Shown here: in pieces, positions 40,735 through 48,044 of the stretch
How the letters are laid out: every line of letters starts with the position of its first letter
Numbering within the stretch: position 1 is the first letter of the stretch
Assembly: GCF_000725485.1 (NCBI RefSeq)
Contig: NZ_JOAG01000003.1
Span: 248,001 to 312,000, forward strand
Length of the DNA stretch: 64,000 nt
Direction: 5' to 3'
DNA from: Nonomuraea candida
Lineage (GTDB): Bacteria; Actinomycetota; Actinomycetes; Streptosporangiales; Streptosporangiaceae
Position numbers and translations under genes: made by a program
Notes under the pieces: generated by a model
Database searches by the model: none
What the model saw: only the letters and a program-made list of their open reading frames with translations
Told to the model about the DNA's origin: nothing

Positions 40735-41915
40735 CCGAACGGCGCAGCCGGGGCGACGGCGGCCTGCACTGGGACGAGCAGCGGCAACGCTGGATCGCCT
40801 CGGTCACGGTCGGCTACACCCCGGCCGGCAAGCGCATCGTGAAGAAGGCCAGCGGCAAGACCAAGACCGAAGCCAAGGCCAAGCTCAAGGACATCATCCG
40901 CGACCACGAGGACGGCCTGGCCATCGCACCGACCAACTACACGGTGGCCGACGCCGTGCGTTACTGGCTGGAGCACGGCCTCGGCGCGAGGTCAGCCGCC
41001 ACGGTGAAGATGTACAACACCTACGCCGACAAGCACGTCATTCCTGCCCTCGGGGCTCGCAAGCTGCGAGATCTCTCAGTGGAGGACGTCGACAAGTGGC
41101 TCGCGGGCAAGACCGGCGAGCTGGGCACGCGGTCGCTCAAGCTGATCCACGGCATCCTCAACCGGTCTGTCAAGAGCGCGATGCGTCGTGACAAGGTCAA
41201 GCGGAACGTCGTGGATCTCTGCGACATCCCGGAGGGGCGCGCCGGTCGTCCCTCCAAAGCTCTGATGCTGCCTCAGGCTCTCGCCGTACTCACGCAGGCG
41301 GAGAAGAGCGGCGAGCGCATGAGGGCCTACATCGTCCTCTCGCTGCTGATCGGCGCTCGTACGGAGGAACTGAGGGCGCTGCTCTGGTCTCACGTCGTTG
41401 CCTACGACGAGGCTCGGGCCGCATGGCTACCGGTAAGCCAGGTGGGCTGGGAGCACGACGAGTTCGCGATCTACGTCTGGCGATCCGTCCGTCAGAAGGG
41501 CGACACCAAGACGGTCAAGTCCCGCCGTTCGCTCAAGCTCCCCCGGCGTTGCGTGGACGCGCTGCGCCTCCTCAAGGAAGCCCAGGATGTCGCACAGGAG
41601 AAGGCGGGAGACCGATGGCAGGACACAGACCTCGTGTTCTGCACACGGACAGGAACGCCCGTCACGGCCCACAACGTACGACGCGACTTCCGCAAGGTCG
41701 TCGAGGCGGCCGGGCTCACCGGACGGGAGTGGTCACCTCGCGAACTACGGCACAGCTTTGTGTCCGTGCTGTCAGACTCCGGCGTCCCCATCGAGGACAT
41801 CTCGCGCCTGGTCGGGCACTCCAACACGGTGGTCACCGAGACGGTCTACCGGCACCAGATCCGGCCCGTGATCATGCAAGGAGCTGCGGCGATGGACAAG
41901 ATCTTCGGGAGTTAG
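40731..41915 (+). CDS. int: Site-specific tyrosine integrase
   Basis: The product is 394 residues. The N-terminal AP2-like arm-binding segment (RQRWIASVTVGYTPAGKRI) is followed by a core-binding SAM-like domain (TVADAVRYWLEHGL). The catalytic residues are Arg near 210 (LLIGARTEELRALLW), the ELRHSFVSV box, LVGHSN, and the nucleophile Tyr in VTETVYRHQ. It lies 60 bases from the 3' end of tRNA-Val, as expected for an integrase that recombines within that gene. All catalytic positions are present, so it should be active. Confidence 0.96.
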   Translation: MTERRSRGDGGLHWDEQRQRWIASVTVGYTPAGKRIVKKASGKTKTEAKAKLKDIIRDHEDGLAIAPTNYTVADAVRYWLEHGLGARSAATVKMYNTYADKHVIPALGARKLRDLSVEDVDKWLAGKTGELGTRSLKLIHGILNRSVKSAMRRDKVKRNVVDLCDIPEGRAGRPSKALMLPQALAVLTQAEKSGERMRAYIVLSLLIGARTEELRALLWSHVVAYDEARAAWLPVSQVGWEHDEFAIYVWRSVRQKGDTKTVKSRRSLKLPRRCVDALRLLKEAQDVAQEKAGDRWQDTDLVFCTRTGTPVTAHNVRRDFRKVVEAAGLTGREWSPRELRHSFVSVLSDSGVPIEDISRLVGHSNTVVTETVYRHQIRPVIMQGAAAMDKIFGS

Positions 41916-41974
41916 TCCCTCACTTAGTCACTCAGACGCCGTTTCCAAGATCGAAAATCAGGTGTTTTCCCAGG

Positions 41975-42046
41975 TGGGCGGTACTGGGTTCGAACCAGTG
42001 ACCCCTCGCTTGTAAGGCGAGTGCTCTACCGCTGAGCTAACCGCCC
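41975..42046 (-). tRNA. tRNA-Val (anticodon TAC); contains attR
   Basis: On the minus strand GGGCGGT pairs with ACCGCCC (7 bp). The D-arm is GCTC-AGCGGTA-GAGC, the anticodon arm CTCGC-CTTACAA-GCGAG, and the T-arm CTGG-TTCGAAC-CCAG. The discriminator is A and CCA is not fully encoded. Anticodon TAC reads GUA. The 37-bp att core at 41983-42019 lies within it, and the integrated element restores its 3' end. Confidence 0.95.
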
Positions 42047-42063
42047 CTGATCGGCACTACACC

Positions 42064-43014
42064 TTACGACACCAACGGCCCCGATCGCACATCCATGGCC
42101 CAGCCGGGCCCCAGCTCAGGTCGGCCCGCCGCGCGCCAGCCCAGGAGGGCCGCGCCGAACATGCCGGCGTCCACCCCGAGCGCGGCCGGGACCAGCGGGG
42201 GTGCGTCGCGGAAGGCGAGGCGCTTGATCAGGCGCGTGCGGACCGGGTCGAAGAGCGCGGGGCCGGCTTCGGCCAGGCCGCCGCCCAGGACGATGACGGA
42301 CGGGTCCAGCAGCAGCGTGTACGTCGCCAGCGCCAGCGACAGCGCCTCCACGGCCTCGTCCCAGACCTCGATGGCGATCGGGTCGTCCGAGGAGACGACC
42401 TGCTCCGCCTTGACGCCCTCCACGCCGGCGCGCTGGCTGTAGCGGCGCCCGACGGAGGCCGCCGACGCGTACGTCTCCAGGCAGCCGAACTGGCCGCAGG
42501 CGCACTGCTCGCCGTCGGGGAAGACCGGGGTGTGGCCGATCTCGCCGGCCCAGCCCGAGGAGCCGCCGTACGGTTCGCCGCGGATGATCGAGGCGCCGGC
42601 GATGCCCGTCCCGATGGGGAGGAAGAGGAAGTCCGAAACGCCACGGCCCGCCCCGAGGACGCTCTCCGCCAGGCCGCCCGTGCGTACGTCGTGCCCGAGG
42701 AGCACCGGGATGTCCAGGGTGGTGAAGCTCGTGGCGGGGACGTCGCGCCAGCCCAGGTTCGCCGCGTACACGGCCGAGGTCTCGGTCACCAGGCCCGGCA
42801 CGGCCAGGCCGACGCCGGCCGGGGTGCCGTCGCCGACGGCGGCCAGGTGGCTGATGAAGTCGGAGATGGCCGTCACGACCGCCTCCGGGCCCTCCGCCCG
42901 GGGGGTCGGGCGCCGCTCGCTCAGCAGCACCGCGCCGGACTCGCTGACGAGGCCGCCCTTCATGGACGTGCCACCGACGTCGAGCGCGACAACGAACGAA
43001 CTCATAGCGGACAC
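42064..43014 (-). CDS. ROK family sugar kinase
   Basis: The product is 316 residues from GTG 43014, or 313 from ATG 43005. The phosphate loop FVVALDVGGTSMKGGLV begins the protein. The sugar-binding region includes LLGHDVRTGGLAE and FLPIGTGIAGASI. The ROK zinc motif is EIGHTPVFPDGEQCACGQFGCLETYAS with its His and Cys ligands. The later GGGLAEAG is the adenosine motif. It would phosphorylate glucose or a related hexose. No HTH domain is present, so it is an enzyme rather than a ROK repressor. Confidence 0.92.
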   Translation of the reverse strand: MSAMSSFVVALDVGGTSMKGGLVSESGAVLLSERRPTPRAEGPEAVVTAISDFISHLAAVGDGTPAGVGLAVPGLVTETSAVYAANLGWRDVPATSFTTLDIPVLLGHDVRTGGLAESVLGAGRGVSDFLFLPIGTGIAGASIIRGEPYGGSSGWAGEIGHTPVFPDGEQCACGQFGCLETYASAASVGRRYSQRAGVEGVKAEQVVSSDDPIAIEVWDEAVEALSLALATYTLLLDPSVIVLGGGLAEAGPALFDPVRTRLIKRLAFRDAPPLVPAALGVDAGMFGAALLGWRAAGRPELGPGWAMDVRSGPLVS

Positions 43015-43255
43015 GGAAGGAGACGATAGCGCAGCTCAGCGATCGCCCGGAAAGGGCCGTCCCGTCCCGGTCCCTTCGCTCCTGTTCCTTTTGCGAGAGT
43101 CTCCCTCTCGGCGAAGGCCCGTACGCGGCATAAGGCCCGTAGGCGGCATGAGCCCGCGAACGCCCGCACGGCCCCTCACAGCCCCCCGAAGCCCCCGTGA
43201 GGCCGCAGGGCGCCACGGACGTCACCCCCGCCCCCGATCGCCTCCCAGAGGCGTC

Positions 43256-43576
43256 TCAGGCGCGTCCCAGCACCCGGTTGAGCGCCGCCTCCACCTCGGC
43301 CGACAGGCCGGGCGGCGGGGCGACAGGGGCCGGGCCGAGGGTCTCGGGGGAGCGCGCCGCCATCCACACGGCTCCGCAGGAGCGGCACTCCACTTCCCCC
43401 AGCCGGCAGATGAGCGCCGTGGAGCCACAGGTCGAGCAGGAGTCGAGGTCGAGGTCGTGCAGCCGTTGACAGTCCGGGCAGATCAGCACCTGGGACTCGT
43501 TGCGCACGCCGCGCCGCCACGGGCTGGCGCCGCGCACCGGGTCCGTCTGCCTGGCCCCGCACCGGTAGCAGGGCAT
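43256..43576 (-). CDS. Zinc-ribbon protein
   Basis: The product is 106 residues with four CxxC pairs: CYRC at the start, CPDC, CSTC and CRSC. Together they form two zinc ribbons. The tail GLSAEVEAALNRVLGRA is a short amphipathic helix. Its role is unknown; such proteins bind RNA, DNA or protein partners. It is 33 bases from the AhpE gene on the same strand and precedes a 241-base gap to the ROK kinase. Its Cys spacing supports real coding. Confidence 0.7.
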   Translation of the reverse strand: MPCYRCGARQTDPVRGASPWRRGVRNESQVLICPDCQRLHDLDLDSCSTCGSTALICRLGEVECRSCGAVWMAARSPETLGPAPVAPPPGLSAEVEAALNRVLGRA

Positions 43577-43608
43577 CCTTTCCTCCGTAAGTCACGAAGT
43601 CCGCGAAG

Positions 43609-44073
43609 TCACGAAATATCGGCGAGAGCCTTGACGTAGTCGGCGACGTCGCGAGCGGAGGAGATCGGATTGACCACCGACCACCGGATCACGCCCTCAC
43701 CGTCGATGATGAAGGTCCCCCGCCGCGCCAGCCCCTTCGTCTCATCGAACACACCGTACGCCTGCGCGACCTGTCCGTGTGGCCAGAAATCGGAGAGCAG
43801 GCGAAACGTGTAACCCTCACGATCCGCCCACGCACGCTGCGTGAACACGGAATCTACGGAGACGGCGAGCAGCTGCGCCCCCTCGATCGGCCGATCGCGC
43901 AGGGCGGACAGCTCTCCTTGACAGATCCCGCTGAACGCCAGCGGGTAGAAGACCAGCACGACCTTCTCGCCCCGGAACCGAGACAGTCTCACCGGGGCGC
44001 CGTGCTGGTCCTGCAGCTCGAAATCCGGAGCCAGGGCGCCGACCTCGGCAGGATGCGCGTTCACAGTCATCAT
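43609..44073 (-). CDS. ahpE: Peroxiredoxin AhpE (1-Cys type)
   Basis: The product is 154 residues, the same size as mycobacterial AhpE; two adjacent Met codons at 44073 and 44070 are both possible starts. FYPLAFSGICQGELSALRDR holds the peroxidatic Cys, and LLSDFWPHGQVAQAYGVFDE and RRGTFIIDGEGVIRW match the family. No resolving Cys is apparent. It reduces peroxides in the cytoplasm, with mycothiol or mycoredoxin as likely reductant. Placement next to DUF3052 and near aceE is a conserved actinobacterial arrangement. Confidence 0.93.
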   Translation of the reverse strand: MMTVNAHPAEVGALAPDFELQDQHGAPVRLSRFRGEKVVLVFYPLAFSGICQGELSALRDRPIEGAQLLAVSVDSVFTQRAWADREGYTFRLLSDFWPHGQVAQAYGVFDETKGLARRGTFIIDGEGVIRWSVVNPISSARDVADYVKALADIS

Positions 44074-44101
44074 CCTGCCGCACGGCAGGCGCCGCCGGCT
44101 C

Positions 44102-44530
44102 TTACCGGCGGCCCTTCGGCGGAACGAGCCGGGTGCCGGACCAGTCGGGTGCGGCGGAGATGCTGCTGGTCTGCGAGAGACCGGCCGTGGTGGCATCCTC
44201 CCCGATGTCACTCGGCTCCACGTGGCCGTCGCGCCCTGCCTTGGGTGTCAGCAGCCAGATCTGGCCGCCGGCGGCGAGTGATCGCATGGCGCTGGTCAGA
44301 GCGTCGAAGAGATCCCCGTCGCCGTCGCGCCACCACAGCAGCACGACGTCGACGACGTCGTAACTGTCCTCGTCCAGCAGTTCGTTGCCGGTCAGGTCCT
44401 CGATGGACTCGCGAAGCTCGTCGTCGACGTCCTCGTCCCAACCGATCTCCTGCACCACCTGACCCGGCTTGAGGCCGAGTCGTTCGGCCAGGCCGCGCTC
44501 GCCCTGCGCCTGACCCGCGGTCGCGCTCAC
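44102..44530 (-). CDS. DUF3052 family protein
   Basis: The product is 142 residues from GTG 44530 with GGAGGG 8 bases upstream. The family core reads AERLGLKPGQVVQEIGWDEDVDDELRESIEDLTG, then VVDVVLLWWRDGDGDLFDAL and QIWLLTPKAGRDGHVEPSDIGEDATTAGL. It is an acidic cytoplasmic protein of unknown function that is widespread in actinobacteria. The pair with ahpE just downstream, 28 bases apart, is commonly conserved and suggests a shared redox or cell-envelope context, not demonstrated. Confidence 0.9.
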   Translation of the reverse strand: MSATAGQAQGERGLAERLGLKPGQVVQEIGWDEDVDDELRESIEDLTGNELLDEDSYDVVDVVLLWWRDGDGDLFDALTSAMRSLAAGGQIWLLTPKAGRDGHVEPSDIGEDATTAGLSQTSSISAAPDWSGTRLVPPKGRR

Positions 44531-44647
44531 GTTTATCCCTCCTGCTTGAGTGGCCCCGCTTATGCGGTTTATCGCTTCGGCACAGTCCACACGCTGTGAC
44601 CCTCAGTCGTCAACGGTCGCCACGGGTACGGCCGTAGTCGGCCAGAA

Positions 44648-45055
44648 TCAATCAGACAAAAACGACAGGCGAACCTGGCGTTGCCGGTTGTCGACGTTCA
44701 GGTCCACGAGTGCCACCGACTGCCACGTGCCCAGCGCCATTCGCCCGCCCAGCACGGGGATCGTGGCGTACGGCGGGATCAGCGCGGGCATCACGTGCGA
44801 CCTGCCGTGCCCCCGCGAACCGTGGGCATGACGCCAGCGGTCGTCGGCCGGCAGCAGGTCGCGCAGGGCGGCCAGCAGGTCGTCGTCGCTGCCCGAGCCC
44901 AGCTCCAGCAGCGCGACGCCGGCCGTCGCATGCGGCACGAAGATGTGCAGCAGCCCGTCTTCACCCTGAGCACGGACGAATTCGGCGCATTCGGCCGTGA
45001 TGTCATGCACCGTCTCTCGTGAACCGGTGGTCACAGAGATGATTTCAGATCTCAC
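44648..45055 (-). CDS. YjbQ/UPF0047 family protein
   Basis: The product is 135 residues. The family signatures are LLHIFVPHATAGVALLELGSGSDDDL and HAHGSRGHGRSHVMPALI, and the end ALGTWQSVALVDLN. The His-rich segment binds metal in known structures. Members have been linked to secondary thiamine-phosphate synthase activity, which is a family annotation rather than something the sequence proves. It starts at a GTG 10 bases before the DUF1918 stop and is on the same strand. Confidence 0.92.
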   Translation of the reverse strand: MRSEIISVTTGSRETVHDITAECAEFVRAQGEDGLLHIFVPHATAGVALLELGSGSDDDLLAALRDLLPADDRWRHAHGSRGHGRSHVMPALIPPYATIPVLGGRMALGTWQSVALVDLNVDNRQRQVRLSFLSD

Positions 45056-45064
45056 GGGTAAATC

Positions 45065-45247
45065 CTACTGATGCACCACGACGGCGTCGGGGCCGGGAAA
45101 GACCAGCCCAGTGTGCCCGTCGTCGAACCGCACCACGTACGGAGGCCCGCCGTCCGCGCCCTGGACCTCCGTGATTACTCCGCTCCGGTCCCTTTCGCCA
45201 ACGGTATTCCCGTGCACCAGGAGCCGGTCGCCAACCGTCGCATTCAT
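45065..45247 (-). CDS. DUF1918 domain protein
   Basis: The product is 60 residues from ATG 45247 with GAGAGG upstream. The whole protein is the DUF1918 SH3-like barrel: MNATVGDRLLVHGNTVGERDRSGVITEV and GGPPYVVRFDDGHTGLVFPGPDAVV. Such short proteins are abundant in high-GC actinobacteria, often several per genome. Function is unknown; the fold suggests protein or nucleic acid binding. It lies divergent from the sensor kinase gene. Confidence 0.92.
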   Translation of the reverse strand: MNATVGDRLLVHGNTVGERDRSGVITEVQGADGGPPYVVRFDDGHTGLVFPGPDAVVVHQ

Positions 45248-45354
45248 ACCTCTCACATTGGTACGCGGAAAGCCGAACGAAAAGAGTGATTCGCAATTTT
45301 TGCTCCCCCTAGAGGGGGAGGAAGATTGATGACCGAATCGTTACGCTCCGTGGG

Positions 45355-46989
45355 ATGTGGCGTTTCGGTCTCCGGGGCAGGATGGCGGCCTCGTACGTGC
45401 TCGTCACCGCCACGGCGGTGCTCCTGGTCGAGGCCGTGATCGCGGCGTTCTACCTGGTCCCCAGGGCCGGCGCGGCCGACCTGGCGGCCGTGCTGCGCGA
45501 GCAGGCGGGCGACGACACCAAGATCCTGAGCCTGGAGGTGGCCAGGATCTCGGCCGACCGGCCCGCGCTCCCGCCCGGCGAGCTGCTGGCGGCCGTGGCG
45601 CGCGAGGCCGGGGCGCGGACGGTCGCGGGCGGCGCCAGGCCGCGCCAGGAGCCGGGCTTCGCCATGCTGGCGGTCCTGGTGGACGCAGGGGGCACGATCG
45701 TGGCCAGTTCGGCCCCCTCGATCTATCCGGTGGGCGGCACGCTCGACGTCCCGCTGCCGGCGGCACGACGGGCGCCCGTCCCCGAACCGGCGCCCCGCCC
45801 GCCGGACGCCCAAGAGCCGGACGCCCAAGAGCCGGACGCGCAGGAGCCGGACCCGCCGGAGCCGGACCCGCTGGAGCCGGGCCGGACGTTCGGGTCGGGC
45901 CGGACCAGGACGGGCCCGGCGACCTGGGCCTTCAGCCCGGTGCTGATCAAGGCGCCGGGCGGCGCGACGGGCTTCGCCACCCTCGGCCACGTCTACGTGC
46001 AGGCCCCCTCCGGCGCCGCTCCCCCGGCGCTCGCGGCCGCCGAGCTGCTGCCCTTCGTCGTGGCGGGCGGGCTGGCGCTGGGACTGGTGGTGCCGGTCGG
46101 GCTGGTGTTCGGGATGCTGAGCACGCGGGGGCTGACCGGCCGCGTACGCCGCCTGGCGGGCGTGACGACGGCGGTCGCGGCCGGTGACTTCCGGCCCCGG
46201 GTCGCCGTGCGCGGCTCCGACGAGGTGAGCACGCTGGAGCGCTCGGTCAACCTCATGGCCGACCGGCTCGGCGCGGCGGTGGCGGCGGCCCGGGCGAGCG
46301 CGCATGCCGAGGCCAGGCAGGCCGAGCGCGGCAGGATCGCCAGGGAGCTGCACGACTCCATCTCACAGGACCTGTTCTCGCTGAGCCTGCTGGCCGCGGG
46401 CATGCGCAGGGCCGCGCCCGGGAGCCTGCGCGAGCAGGCGGAGGCCATGGAGCGCACCGCCGCCCGCGCGATGCGCGAGATGCAGGCGCTGCTGCTGGAG
46501 CTGCGCCCGGTCGCGCTGGAGGACGCGGGCCTGCTGCCCGCGCTGCGCGAGCTCTGCCATGCCTACGAGGAGCGGCTCGGCATCGAGGTGCGCGCCGACC
46601 TGGACGAGACGGCGGCGCTGCCGCCGCCCGCCGAGCACGCGGTGCTGCGCCTGGTGCAGGAGGCCCTCGGGAACGCGGTCAAGCACGCCGATCCCGGCCG
46701 CGTCGAGGTACGCCTGAGCGGGCGCGACGGCACGGTCACCGTCTCGGTGACGGACGACGGCAAGGGTTTCGATCCGGCGCGGCCGGTGGGCCGGCACGGC
46801 ATGGGGCTGAGGCTGATGCGCGAGCGGGTCACGGAGCTTGGCGGAAGCCTGGAGGTGCACAGCGATGCGAACGGGACCACGGTGACGGCGACAGTGACGG
46901 CGACAGTGACGGCGGCCGCGACAACGACGGGCGGGGCGGCGATGACGGCGGCGGCGCCGGGCGCGGACATCGGGGCGGCCGGGTCATGA
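45355..46989 (+). CDS. Sensor histidine kinase (NarL-type)
   Basis: The product is 544 residues. One membrane helix near residues 10-32 and another near 220-245 (LPFVVAGGLALGLVVPVGLV) flank an extracytoplasmic domain. A HAMP domain follows, then the H-box RGRIARELHDSISQDLFSLSL with the phospho-accepting His near 340. The ATPase has EALGNAVKHADPG, DDGKGFDP and HGMGLRLMRERV. The external domain has a Pro-Asp-Ala-Gln-Glu repeat of 15-base units (about 45800-45880). The tail is an Ala/Thr-rich repeat. It overlaps the response regulator by four bases. Confidence 0.93.
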   Translation: MWRFGLRGRMAASYVLVTATAVLLVEAVIAAFYLVPRAGAADLAAVLREQAGDDTKILSLEVARISADRPALPPGELLAAVAREAGARTVAGGARPRQEPGFAMLAVLVDAGGTIVASSAPSIYPVGGTLDVPLPAARRAPVPEPAPRPPDAQEPDAQEPDAQEPDPPEPDPLEPGRTFGSGRTRTGPATWAFSPVLIKAPGGATGFATLGHVYVQAPSGAAPPALAAAELLPFVVAGGLALGLVVPVGLVFGMLSTRGLTGRVRRLAGVTTAVAAGDFRPRVAVRGSDEVSTLERSVNLMADRLGAAVAAARASAHAEARQAERGRIARELHDSISQDLFSLSLLAAGMRRAAPGSLREQAEAMERTAARAMREMQALLLELRPVALEDAGLLPALRELCHAYEERLGIEVRADLDETAALPPPAEHAVLRLVQEALGNAVKHADPGRVEVRLSGRDGTVTVSVTDDGKGFDPARPVGRHGMGLRLMRERVTELGGSLEVHSDANGTTVTATVTATVTAAATTTGGAAMTAAAPGADIGAAGS

Positions 46990-47636
46990 CGGTACGGGTG
47001 CTCATCGTGGACGACCACGAGGTCGTCAGGCAGGGCCTGCGCTTCGTCCTGGACCAGGAGGAGGGCGTGGAGGTCGTGGGCGAGAGCGGCGACGGCGAGG
47101 GCGCGCTGCGCGCCGTGCGGCGGCTGGCCCCCGACGTGATGCTGCTGGACCTGGTGATGCCCGGCCTGGACGGCCTGGGCGTGCTGGAGCGGCTGCCGCG
47201 GGGCGCGGGGCGGCCGGCGGTGATCGTGCTGAGCTCGTTCCAGGAGGACGACCGGGTGGTGGCGGCGATGCGGCTGGGCGCGTTGTCGTACCTGTCCAAG
47301 ACCTCGGGCGTGGATCGGGTCGTCGGGGCGGTGCGGGCGGCGGCGCGCGGCGGCGGCGTGCTGGAGCCGGGGGTCGCCGCGCTGCTGCTGGGCCAGGTGC
47401 GCAGGGGCGGCAGGCCGCGCCCGCTCGACACGCTCACGCCGCGCGAGCGCGAGGTGCTGGGCGCGCTGGCGCGCGGGAGGTCGAACGCCGAGATCGCCAG
47501 GGGCCTGCGGATGGGCAGGGAGACGGTCAAGTCGCACGTCTCCAGCGTCCTGGCCAAGCTGGGCGTGGCCGACCGCACCCAGGCGGCCATCTACGCCCTC
47601 CAGCAGGGCCTGGTCCCGCTCGACGAGGCTCTCTGA
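46986..47636 (+). CDS. Response regulator, NarL/LuxR family
   Basis: The product is 216 residues. The receiver domain has VRVLIVDDHE, the phospho-accepting Asp55 in MLLDLVMPG, a Ser-Ser switch in VIVLSSFQ and Lys in YLSKTSG. The C-terminal LuxR-type helix-turn-helix is LTPREREVLGALARGRSNAEIARGLRMGRETVKSHVSSVLAKLGV. It pairs with the upstream kinase through an ATGA overlap. A hairpin at 47766 follows. Targets are unknown. Confidence 0.95.
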   Translation: MTVRVLIVDDHEVVRQGLRFVLDQEEGVEVVGESGDGEGALRAVRRLAPDVMLLDLVMPGLDGLGVLERLPRGAGRPAVIVLSSFQEDDRVVAAMRLGALSYLSKTSGVDRVVGAVRAAARGGGVLEPGVAALLLGQVRRGGRPRPLDTLTPREREVLGALARGRSNAEIARGLRMGRETVKSHVSSVLAKLGVADRTQAAIYALQQGLVPLDEAL

Positions 47637-48044
47637 GCGTACGGGCACGACGAGCCGCACCGCGGCCGGGGCGGGGCATCCGGGCACGCGGGCGCGGGCG
47701 CGCGCGGGCCCGCCTGCATGGGGCGGCGGGCGTGGCGGCTAGACTCGCCCGCCGCAAGTGAGAAGCCTCCCCGACGGGGGAGGTACGAGCTACGGAGGAG
47801 GCACCGCGGGAGGCGCAGGCATTCGAGCGAAATTTCGTTAGTTTTCCTGTCTTGTTAAATTGCTCCCGCGATGTAACCTTTGGTGGCGATTCGTCCTACC
47901 ATCGGTGGTCTAGGCCAGCGCAGATGGCCCTGCCAGCAGGGACACTCTGGTTACTGGCTAGTAGAGATGCGTTTTCTACGGCTAGCGACCAGGATGGAAG
48001 GCGACCCAGACCAGACATCAGTCCATCTCGGAAGGCGAGACCCA
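47637..48044 (+). promoter_or_regulatory. Long leader region of aceE
   Basis: This 408-base region without a gene has a G/C-rich hairpin CCTCCCC..GGGGAGG (47766-47783), likely the end of the two-component unit. A promoter follows at 47852-47879: -35 TTGTTA, 16-base spacer, -10 TAACCT. The transcript would carry a leader of about 160 bases. GGAAGGCGAG (48029-48038) is the ribosome site before GTG 48045. Confidence 0.55.

Larger units (their letters stand above)
32887..42019. mobile_element. AICE-like integrative element in tRNA-Val
   Basis: About 9.1 kb bounded by 37-bp direct repeats, the right one inside tRNA-Val(TAC). The right end carries rep, xis and int overlapping by four bases each, in the order typical of pSAM2-type elements, plus a GntR repressor with its operator. 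Cargo includes a UTRA regulator, two small proteins, a DUF3800 protein and a 1.5-kb IS. No FtsK/SpoIIIE-type transfer gene, spd gene, Pra activator or NUDIX gene is visible. It could excise and replicate but probably cannot transfer by itself. Confidence 0.85.
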
